DNA of 6,469 nt from Verrucomicrobiales bacterium (lineage in GTDB: Bacteria; Verrucomicrobiota; Verrucomicrobiia; Limisphaerales; Palsa-1400). The notes under the pieces are model-generated. The model was given only the letters and a program-made list of their open reading frames with translations. It searched no databases and had not been told where the DNA came from. The translations under genes and the position numbers were made by a program. Below are positions 1-5,843 of the stretch, one piece after another. Where the stretch lies: contig JAQGOW010000558.1 of the NCBI GenBank assembly GCA_028293405.1, positions 1-6,469 on the forward strand, read 5' to 3'. The stretch's first letter is position 1. Each line of letters opens with the position of its first letter.

Positions 1-1152
1 GTTCACCACCACTTCGCCGTTGAGGTAAACGGTCGCTTTATCGCCGACGAGCAGAATTTGGAAATGGTTCCATTCGCCAATCGGCCTGTCCTCACGTTTG
101 GATGGGACGTTCGAGTTCTTCGTGTTGTTATGGAGGCCGCCTGAACCGACTGAATGGTCGCGCTTGCCTTTCTTGCTCGCAGGATCCCAAATCTGCACTT
201 GGGGACAACCGCGCAGGTAAATGCCGCTGTCGCCATCGTTGGTAATTTTCCAGTCAACCCAAAGTTCGTAATCGCCGTAGTCGTCGGCCGTGCAAAGGTT
301 CTTACCTTTTCCGTCGAACGCGATTGCGCCGTCTTCGACGCGCCAATGTTGTTTCATGCTCTCGTCCGCTTTCTTCTGCGCTGCGGCTAATTCTTCAGCA
401 GACATTTTCGCTCTTTGCGCCGGGCTGCCGACGAACCCTTTCCAACCGTTTAGATTCTTTCCGTTGAACAACGCTTTGAAGCCAGCGGGCGGCGTGTTGT
501 CTTTGTGTTTTGCCGGAAGCTCTTTGACGCGCAGGTTGCGGAACTCGGCGTAGTCGTCGTGACCGAGAAAGCCGATATGCCCGCGCGGACGGAGCATGCC
601 GGGATGATGTGCGAAGGTCTCGGCGTTGGTGACGTCGTTGAGATTCGCGTCAACAATGGTGTGGCCGTTGAGGACGACTTTGATGTGACGACCGTCGGCG
701 GTGATTTCTTCCTGGTTCCATTCACCGACTGGTTTTTGAAATCCAACTTTGGGCGCGACGATGTTGTAGATGGCGCCGTGATGTTGCCACGCCTGGAGCG
801 GCCCGTATTTTTTCTCGTTGTCGTCGATCACCTGAATTTCCATGCCCATGTAAGCGGTGTCATTTTCGAACGGAGCGCGGATTCCGATGCCATTATTAGA
901 GTCCGGTTCGAGTCGAAACTCAAAACGCAGCACGAAGTTCTCGTATTCCTTTTCGGTGAACAAATTTCCACCGCCGCCGTGCTCGCAAAAAACTATCCCG
1001 TCTTTCACACCGTAACCGCGCCCGTTGCGATTTATCAGCTTCCAACCATCGAGCGTTTTACCGTCGAAAATAGGAACGAATTCGCGTTCAACCGCGGCGA
1101 ATGACGTGATTGATGTGAGCAGAGCTATGGAGAGAAGTAGAGCGCGACGCAT
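1..1152 (-). CDS. Secreted tandem DUF1080 (3-keto-disaccharide hydrolase-type) protein, 3' end cut by window edge
   Basis: The reading frame is open from an ATG at 1152 to the left edge (384 residues, no stop), so the C-terminus is missing. The N-terminus MRRALLLSIALLTSITSFA is a Sec-type signal peptide, probably cleaved near residue 19-20, so the product should be exported. Two copies of the DUF1080 jelly-roll/LamG-like fold follow. The first begins at FVPIFDGKTLDGW (residues 25-37), with PVGEWN ending at about 146. The second begins at FKALFNGKNLNGW (225-237), with PIGEWN ending at about 362. The second copy carries the Lys/Ala-rich insert (about 243-266) often seen in this family. Known members bind or cleave sugars, and some hydrolyse 3-keto-glycosides; this fits polysaccharide or glycoside use outside the cytoplasm. 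The exact substrate cannot be read. There is no Shine-Dalgarno sequence before the ATG. The gene lies 58 bp downstream of a co-directional LysR gene and may share its transcript. Confidence 0.9.
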   Translation of the reverse strand, partial: MRRALLLSIALLTSITSFAAVEREFVPIFDGKTLDGWKLINRNGRGYGVKDGIVFCEHGGGGNLFTEKEYENFVLRFEFRLEPDSNNGIGIRAPFENDTAYMGMEIQVIDDNEKKYGPLQAWQHHGAIYNIVAPKVGFQKPVGEWNQEEITADGRHIKVVLNGHTIVDANLNDVTNAETFAHHPGMLRPRGHIGFLGHDDYAEFRNLRVKELPAKHKDNTPPAGFKALFNGKNLNGWKGFVGSPAQRAKMSAEELAAAQKKADESMKQHWRVEDGAIAFDGKGKNLCTADDYGDYELWVDWKITNDGDSGIYLRGCPQVQIWDPASKKGKRDHSVGSGGLHNNTKNSNVPSKREDRPIGEWNHFQILLVGDKATVYLNGEVVVN

Positions 1153-1210
1153 TGTGTATTCAGTAGTCCGCGCGGAAAAGGCAGTCAATTCAAATGGGTT
1201 GCCTAAGCGC

Positions 1211-2083
1211 TCAGTTTAACTGCTTCGCGCGTTTGGCGAGTTCGTCGACGAAGGCTTGCGCGAGCGGCGTTGCTTTGCCGCGCCACATCGCGCCAACGGT
1301 CATAGCCGGAAACTCGGGCAACGCAATCGCCCGCACCTCTGGCGGAAACGGCACCCCGGGGACTTCCACGGAAAGGCCAATGCCGTATCCGTTTTTAACA
1401 TAAGCGGCGATGAGGTTCAGCGAGCTGACTTCGATGCTCGGGAACCAGTCGACGCCCAGCTTGGCTAATTGCGTCTGAAATTCGCGGCAAACAATTTCAT
1501 TGGGCGCGAGACAGATCAACGATTCATCAATGCGATCGCGCTTCCACAATTCACTGGCGGATTTGAGCGGACTTTCCTTCGGCACGAGCAAGACCAGGGG
1601 CAATTTGACCAAGGTTTGGGAATGAAGACCTGCCGGTGTTTTGCCATTCACCAAAGTCACGGCGAGATCAATTTCACCCCGCTCGAGCCAGGCTTCCAAT
1701 TGCGGTTGGTGCGACTCGCGCAAAGTGATTTTCAGCTTGGGAAATTTTTTGCGGACGTTCTGCACGAGCTCTGGCAAGTGATCGCGCAAAACAATTTCAG
1801 ACGCGCCGATCCGGATGTGATGCGCCGTGCCGCCTTGAAGTTTCGTCGCGACGACGTTGAGTCTGCTGAAGAACGGCTCGATGTAATCGAAAAGCTCCTT
1901 CCCCGCCGGGGTCAGTGCGAACGGCCGTCTTTGGAACAATGGCGTGCCTAGAAATTCCTCGAGCTGAATAATTTGACCGCTCACCGCTGGCTGTTGAATG
2001 CCGTAAGGAATGTTGCGCACGGCTTCGCTGATGCCGCCGTGACGAGCGACGTAATAGAACAACTCAAGGTGATGGACGTTCAT
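1211..2083 (-). CDS. LysR-family transcriptional regulator
   Basis: This is a 290-residue protein, the usual length for LysR-type regulators, which are cytoplasmic DNA-binding proteins that respond to a small effector. The N-terminal winged helix-turn-helix spans about residues 3-65. It includes LELFYYVARHGGISEAV, the recognition region QQPAVSGQIIQLEEFLG, and the wing LFQRRPFALTPAGKEL. The effector-binding domain starts at about residue 90 (HHIRIGASE) and has typical landmarks: a segment like GEIDLAVTLV, LPLVLLVPKESPL, and GYGIGLSVEVPG near the end. The helix-turn-helix looks about two residues longer than usual before QPAVS, because NIPYGIQQPAVS replaces the common LHVSQPAVS pattern. The start at 2083 fits the family N-terminus exactly. 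It is transcribed away from the membrane protein/radical SAM pair, and the DUF1080 gene lies downstream in the same direction. Either could be its target. No effector can be inferred. Confidence 0.94.
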   Translation of the reverse strand: MNVHHLELFYYVARHGGISEAVRNIPYGIQQPAVSGQIIQLEEFLGTPLFQRRPFALTPAGKELFDYIEPFFSRLNVVATKLQGGTAHHIRIGASEIVLRDHLPELVQNVRKKFPKLKITLRESHQPQLEAWLERGEIDLAVTLVNGKTPAGLHSQTLVKLPLVLLVPKESPLKSASELWKRDRIDESLICLAPNEIVCREFQTQLAKLGVDWFPSIEVSSLNLIAAYVKNGYGIGLSVEVPGVPFPPEVRAIALPEFPAMTVGAMWRGKATPLAQAFVDELAKRAKQLN

Positions 2084-2088
2084 TATCG

Positions 2089-2103
2089 GTCCAATCGATG
2101 GAC
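2089..2103. promoter_or_regulatory. Candidate LysR binding dyad (T-N11-A) in the divergent intergenic region
   Basis: GTCCA and TGGAC form a 5-bp inverted repeat around ATCGA. Within it, T2090 and A2102 give the T-N11-A spacing typical of LysR-type boxes. It lies 5 bp upstream of the LysR start codon in a 73-bp space between divergent genes. The core palindrome ATCGAT (2094-2099) recurs at 2115-2120, exactly 21 bp away, so both copies would lie on the same face of the helix. A further short inverted repeat, ACTCG/CGAGT, lies at 2126-2130 and 2140-2144. Autorepression and control of the rightward genes are the usual LysR arrangement. Here this is inferred from position and symmetry only, and short dyads arise easily by chance. 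Confidence 0.4.
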
Positions 2104-2156
2104 GGCTGAGTTTTATCGATTAACCACTCGCATGCAAGACGAGTTAGAAATGCGGT

Positions 2157-2639
2157 GTGGCAAATATCAATCTGATTACGGCGTGGGTTTGGATCGGGCT
2201 CGGGTTCTTATCCGGGCTCGGACTCGGGCTTGGTTTTGATCGCGAACATTGGCTCGGCGGTTACGCGAGTTGGAAGCGTCGGCTGTATCGTCTCGGCCAC
2301 ATTTCTTTTTTCGGTTTGGGCATGGTGAACCTGTTGTTCTACTTCACCGCGCGCACGATGCCCTCCGGCGATTCGTTCGCTGCGATTGCCTCGATCGGGT
2401 TCGTTGCAGGTGCATTCACGATGCCCGTGTGTTGTCTCGTGATGGCGCACTTTCCTAAAGCGAAGATGCTCTTTGCCTTGCCGGTGCTCAGTTTGTTGAT
2501 CGCTGGTGGTTTTACAGTTGGAGCGCTCGTGCGCAGTAACGGATGGATTGAACACGCCGCCGTTAGTCGTGCGCACTTCACCCCTCAAGATTCCGAATCG
2601 AACGCAGCAACAACAGCACTAGCAGCAAACGGTTTATGA
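2157..2639 (+). CDS. Small four-helix integral membrane protein of unknown function
   Basis: I do not recognise the family. The 160-residue product starts at GTG 2157; an in-frame TAG at 2145 rules out a longer version. Four hydrophobic segments are visible, at about residues 5-27, 45-66, 72-97 and 102-125. They end in a hydrophilic, Ala/Ser/Asn-rich tail of about 35 residues. The first helix is glycine-dense (GLGFLSGLGLGLGF), which suggests tight helix packing. A basic loop, WKRRLYRLGHISFFGLG, places a histidine at the start of helix 2, and a Cys pair (PVCCLVMAH) lies in helix 3. Neither can be tied to a cofactor from sequence alone. No Shine-Dalgarno sequence is evident. The stop overlaps the next start by ATGA (2636-2639), so it is very probably co-translated with the radical SAM enzyme. 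It may act as that enzyme's membrane partner or handle its lipid substrate or product. Confidence 0.75.
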   Translation: MANINLITAWVWIGLGFLSGLGLGLGFDREHWLGGYASWKRRLYRLGHISFFGLGMVNLLFYFTARTMPSGDSFAAIASIGFVAGAFTMPVCCLVMAHFPKAKMLFALPVLSLLIAGGFTVGALVRSNGWIEHAAVSRAHFTPQDSESNAATTALAANGL

Positions 2640-3994
2640 AAACGATTGGCTTTATCGCAATGAGCGGTGTGCGCGCGCACAACGAGGAATTAACGCAACT
2701 CGGGCTCACTTTGCCGGGGTTCGTCGAACGCAACAAAACGATCGCTTCGTTGCCCAGCCTGGGTTTGCTCACGCTCGCCGGCATGACGCCGACGGATCGT
2801 TTCAAAATCGAATACTGTGAAATTGACGACCTCCGCAAATCCCCTGCTCTGCCAGAGCATTTCGACCTTGTCGCGATTAGCACGTTTACAGCGCAAATTT
2901 TCGAAGCTTACGAAGTCGCCTCGTTTTACATGTCGCGGAATATTCCCGTCGTCATGGGTGGAATCACGGTTTCGTCTTTGGCTGAAGAAGCGAAAGCACA
3001 TTGCACCAGCGTTGTGATCGGTGAAGGAGAACCGCTCTGGCCGATGGTTCTTCGCGATTTTGAAAACGGCGCGCTGAAACCGTTTTACCGGCACAGTGCA
3101 CACGGCTCATTTGATTTGCGTGACGCGCCGATGCCGCGGTTCGATTTACTCAACCCGGAAAAATACAATCGCATCACCGTGCAGACCAGTCGCGGGTGTC
3201 CGCACAAGTGCGAGTTCTGCGCGAGTTCTATTTTGCTCACGCCGCGCTACAAACTGAAACCCGTCGAGAAGGTCATCGCCGAAATTCACGAGATCAAACG
3301 CATTTGGCCGCGGCCTTTCATTGAGTTCGCCGACGACAACAGCTTCGTCAACGTCCGGCATTACAAAAAGCTTTTGCGCGCGCTCGAAAAAGAAAAGCTG
3401 CGCTGGTTTACAGAGGCGGATTTGAACGTCGCCAAAGATGACGAATTGCTCGGATTGATGCGCAACTCCGGCTGCCAGCAGATTCTCATCGGTTTGGAAA
3501 GTCCGCGCGTCAACAGTCTGAACGGTGTTGAACTAAACGGCAATTGGAAGGCCCGGCAGCAGGACCTTTATAAGTCCGCTATCGCTAAGATCCAAAGTTA
3601 CGGAATCACCGTGAATGGTTGTTTCATTCTTGGACTGGATGGCGACACGCCAGAGGTTTTTGAGCAGGTGCATGATTTCGTGCGCGACTCCGGGCTTTAC
3701 GAAGTTCAGATCACATTTTTGACCGCTTTCCCAGGCACCCCGTTGTACGGAAGACTAAAAGAGGAGGACCGAATCATCCGTGACCGTGCCTGGGAACTTT
3801 GCACTTTGTTCGACATCAATATTCGTCCAAAAAACATGTCGGTGGAGCAGTTGCAATCTGGTTTTCTGCTATTGGCCAAACAGTTGTATTCAACCGAAGA
3901 AACAAATACGCGTCGCCGCGAATTCCGCCAGCGACTGAAGCGCTCGCCGAACTTTGGCCGGGGCAGCCGAGCGGAGTTGAAGATGGCGGCGTAA
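2636..3994 (+). CDS. B12-binding-domain radical SAM enzyme
   Basis: The 452-residue protein begins with a Rossmann-like cobalamin-binding-type domain (about residues 1-160). Landmarks are SLPSLGLLTLAGMTP, FDLVAISTFTAQ, PVVMGGITVSSLAEEA and VVIGEGEPLWP. The classical B12 motif DxHxxG is not evident, which is common in this class. The radical SAM core follows, with its [4Fe-4S] cysteines at C188, C192 and C195 in SRGCPHKCEFC, then IEFADDNSF (about 229-237), QILIGLES and FILGLDGDTPE. The C-terminus has INIRPKNMSVEQLQSG, resembling the DUF4070 tail found in hopanoid methylase-like (HpnP-type) proteins. Family members methylate or rearrange unactivated carbons in lipids, cofactors and natural products; the substrate here is unknown. 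It is translationally coupled to the membrane protein upstream, with no Shine-Dalgarno sequence of its own, which favours a membrane-lipid or isoprenoid substrate. Class assignment is firm; reaction is not. Confidence 0.93.
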   Translation: MKTIGFIAMSGVRAHNEELTQLGLTLPGFVERNKTIASLPSLGLLTLAGMTPTDRFKIEYCEIDDLRKSPALPEHFDLVAISTFTAQIFEAYEVASFYMSRNIPVVMGGITVSSLAEEAKAHCTSVVIGEGEPLWPMVLRDFENGALKPFYRHSAHGSFDLRDAPMPRFDLLNPEKYNRITVQTSRGCPHKCEFCASSILLTPRYKLKPVEKVIAEIHEIKRIWPRPFIEFADDNSFVNVRHYKKLLRALEKEKLRWFTEADLNVAKDDELLGLMRNSGCQQILIGLESPRVNSLNGVELNGNWKARQQDLYKSAIAKIQSYGITVNGCFILGLDGDTPEVFEQVHDFVRDSGLYEVQITFLTAFPGTPLYGRLKEEDRIIRDRAWELCTLFDINIRPKNMSVEQLQSGFLLLAKQLYSTEETNTRRREFRQRLKRSPNFGRGSRAELKMAA

Positions 3995-3999
3995 AACTA

Positions 4000-4098
4000 A
4001 TGCCGTGGATTCCTCGGCTAGGTTGTTCAGGGGCCGCATCCGTTGAAGTTCCGTATCACACGAGTTACCTTAACTCGGCGGTCGAAAGGACTTTATGA
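4000..4098 (+). CDS. Possible 32-residue leader ORF overlapping the UbiB-like start
   Basis: ATG at 4000 opens a 32-codon frame (MPWIPRLGCSGAAS, ending in SAVERTL) whose TGA overlaps the next gene's ATG as ATGA. It fills almost the whole gap between the radical SAM and UbiB-like genes and spans the inverted repeat at 4061-4077. It has no ribosome binding site, no recognised motif and no membrane segment. The same frame is open back through the 3' end of the radical SAM gene, so the short ORF may be chance. Translational coupling is possible, but the UbiB-like gene has its own good ribosome binding site. Confidence 0.18.
   Translation: MPWIPRLGCSGAASVEVPYHTSYLNSAVERTL
4061..4077. repeat. Short perfect inverted repeat upstream of the UbiB-like gene
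   Basis: CGAGTTA and TAACTCG form perfect 7-bp arms around a 3-nt loop (CCT). The repeat ends 7 bp before the GAAAGGA ribosome binding site. No T-run follows, so it is not a standard terminator. It could be an mRNA hairpin that affects translation start, an operator, or chance. Confidence 0.4.
4084..4090 (+). promoter_or_regulatory. Ribosome binding site of the UbiB-like gene
   Basis: GAAAGGA lies 4 nt before ATG 4095 and is the only convincing Shine-Dalgarno-like sequence before any gene in the window. It fixes the start at 4095. Confidence 0.6.
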
Positions 4099-5750
4099 AA
4101 TTCTCGGGGCATCATCTCAAGCGCTACAAAGACCTTGGTTTGCTGTATTTCCGCTACGGTCGGCCCGTGATGTCGTCGCCGCTGATTAATGGAGACTCCG
4201 ATGACGAAGATCACGATCAAACCGATCCCAATCAACTGCCCAAAGATCTCGAGCGCCTCGGGCCGACCTTCGTCAAACTCGGTCAGTTACTCTCCAGCCG
4301 TCCCGACCTCATGCCGCCGCGCTACATTCGTGCCCTGTCGCGCTTGCAAGATGACGTCGCGCCGTTTCCGTCGGCCGAGGCTGAGCGGATTGTTGAAGAA
4401 GAGCTTGGCGCGAGAGTTTCCAAGTTGTTTTTGGACTTCGATCCTGTGCCTGCTGCTGCAGCTTCATTAGGCCAAGTACACAGGGCGCGGTTGCGCGATG
4501 GTCGTGAAGTGGTCGTTAAAGTGCAACGTCCCCATATCCGCAAACAGATCGCAGAAGATTTCGATGCTTTGCGCGAACTCGCGAAATTCATTGGGCGTCA
4601 CACGGAATTCGGCGCGCGTTACGATTTGGAGGCGACCATCGCTGAGCTGGAGCAAACGCTCGCGCACGAGCTGGATTACTGCCGCGAAGCCGCGAACCTG
4701 CGGACATTGCGCCGTAATCTGGCTGAGTTTCCGCACATCATCATACCTCAGCCCATCGATGACTACGTCACGTATCGCGTGCTGACGATGGAGTATATCG
4801 AGGGTTCGAAGATCACGAGTTTGAATCCTGTCGTGCGCACGGATTTGGACGGGCTCGCGTTGGCCGACGAATTGTTCCGCGCGTATCTCAAGCAGGTTTT
4901 GGTCGACGGCTTGTTCCACGCCGATCCGCATCCCGGCAACGTTTTCCTCACGCTCGACAATCGCATTGCGCTGTTGGACGTCGGCATGGTTGGTCACACG
5001 TCCGTGTCTATTCAAGAAGCGCTGCTGAAAATTCTACTGGCGGTTGCCGAGGGGAATGGCGATGAAGCTTCGGATATCGCGATTCGTATCAGTGAGCAAA
5101 AGAGCTCCTTTGACGAAATGGTTTTCCGTCACAAAATCGCGCAGTTAGTGGCTGATCAACGCGACTCCAACCTCGGCCAGATGGACGTTGGTAAAATGAT
5201 GCTCAACGTCAGCACGGCGGCTGCAGATTCGGGTCTGCGCGTTCCCACCGAACTAACGCTCCTTGGAAAAACGTTGCTGCAGTTGGACGAAGTGGGTCGC
5301 ATTCTCGCGCCGAATTTCGATCCCAATGATGCTGTCCGAAAACATGCAACTGAACTGCTCAATCGGCGCATGAAGGACACGATGACCGAAGGTCGTGCTT
5401 ACGCGGCGATGCTCGAAGGGAAAGAATTTCTCAGCGCCTTACCATCGCGCTTGAACAAAATTCTCGACGCCGTCGGCAAGGCCGAGTTGAACGTTAATGT
5501 TAAGCCGGCGGAAACGCAGTTTGTCATGGAAGGGTTCCAGAAGGTCGCGAACAGAATTTCGACCGGGCTCGTTATCGCCGCGCTGATCATCGGTGCGGCT
5601 TTGCTGATGCAGGTCCAAACGCGGTTTACTTTGTTCGGCTATCCCGGTTTGGCAATCGTTCTATTTCTCGCTGCGGCCGCTGGCGGTTTGTGGTTCTTGG
5701 TGAACGTCCTGTGGAGCGATCACAACCAGCGGCACGAGAATCGAGATTAG
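4095..5750 (+). CDS. AarF/UbiB (ABC1/ADCK) family kinase-like protein
   Basis: The 551-residue product has the usual length and full motif set of UbiB proteins, atypical membrane-associated kinases/ATPases that support quinone or other isoprenoid-lipid metabolism. The family's KxGQ motif is K61-L-G-Q64, within LGPTFVKLGQLLSSRPDLMP. The Ala-rich nucleotide loop is AAAAS (120-124) in place of a Gly-rich loop. The likely ATP-contacting lysine is K142 (VVVKVQRP). The catalytic-loop segment HADPHPGN spans 275-282, and the DFG-equivalent metal-binding D295 is in LLDVGM. Two C-terminal transmembrane helices (about 488-506 and 515-540) anchor it. An acidic stretch (NGDSDDEDHDQTDPNQ, about 33-48) precedes the KxGQ region and may be lineage specific. 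It follows the radical SAM gene after about 100 bp in the same direction, so co-transcription is plausible. A probable terminator follows it. Many Verrucomicrobiota use menaquinone, so the name ubiB is withheld; its client lipid is unknown. Confidence 0.93.
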   Translation: MKFSGHHLKRYKDLGLLYFRYGRPVMSSPLINGDSDDEDHDQTDPNQLPKDLERLGPTFVKLGQLLSSRPDLMPPRYIRALSRLQDDVAPFPSAEAERIVEEELGARVSKLFLDFDPVPAAAASLGQVHRARLRDGREVVVKVQRPHIRKQIAEDFDALRELAKFIGRHTEFGARYDLEATIAELEQTLAHELDYCREAANLRTLRRNLAEFPHIIIPQPIDDYVTYRVLTMEYIEGSKITSLNPVVRTDLDGLALADELFRAYLKQVLVDGLFHADPHPGNVFLTLDNRIALLDVGMVGHTSVSIQEALLKILLAVAEGNGDEASDIAIRISEQKSSFDEMVFRHKIAQLVADQRDSNLGQMDVGKMMLNVSTAAADSGLRVPTELTLLGKTLLQLDEVGRILAPNFDPNDAVRKHATELLNRRMKDTMTEGRAYAAMLEGKEFLSALPSRLNKILDAVGKAELNVNVKPAETQFVMEGFQKVANRISTGLVIAALIIGAALLMQVQTRFTLFGYPGLAIVLFLAAAAGGLWFLVNVLWSDHNQRHENRD

Positions 5751-5793
5751 GTCTTCGCTTGATTCGGAATCTCCGTAGTCCCCGAAATACATT

Positions 5794-5812
5794 TGGGCTC
5801 CCAGCCCATTTT
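5794..5812 (+). terminator. Probable intrinsic terminator of the UbiB-like gene
   Basis: TGGGCT/AGCCCA form a GC-rich 6-bp stem with a CCC loop (5794-5808), followed at once by TTTT (5809-5812). It lies 43 bp after the UbiB-like stop and 32 bp before the next start. The stem is short and the T-run is only four, so efficiency is uncertain, but position and architecture fit. It suggests the last gene is transcribed separately. Confidence 0.5.
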
Positions 5813-5843
5813 AAATGGTCGTGCGGGCGGCAAAATCTCTCAC

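Noticed and set aside
505..1104. Plus-strand open frame of 199 codons
   Set aside because: It is antisense to the DUF1080 gene, whose frame gives a clear family match with signal peptide; this one shows no recognisable motif.
1160..1188. Minus-strand TTGACT with a possible -10 before the DUF1080 gene
   Set aside because: The -35-like box is good, but the hexamer 17 nt away (TACTGA) is a poor -10, and transcription would begin almost at the start codon.
1176..1204. Possible minus-strand terminator after the LysR gene (AGGCA/TGCCT followed by T's)
   Set aside because: The stem is only 5 bp with a 16-nt loop, too weak to support a call.
1469..1951. Plus-strand open frame of 160 codons
   Set aside because: It is fully antisense to the well-supported LysR gene and lacks any family feature.
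2190..2240. Short direct repeats of CGGGCTCGG
   Set aside because: They are explained by the Gly/Leu-rich first helix of the membrane protein using similar codons.
4467..5015. Minus-strand open frame of 182 codons
   Set aside because: It is antisense to the core motifs of the UbiB-like gene; long shadow frames are expected in GC-biased coding DNA.
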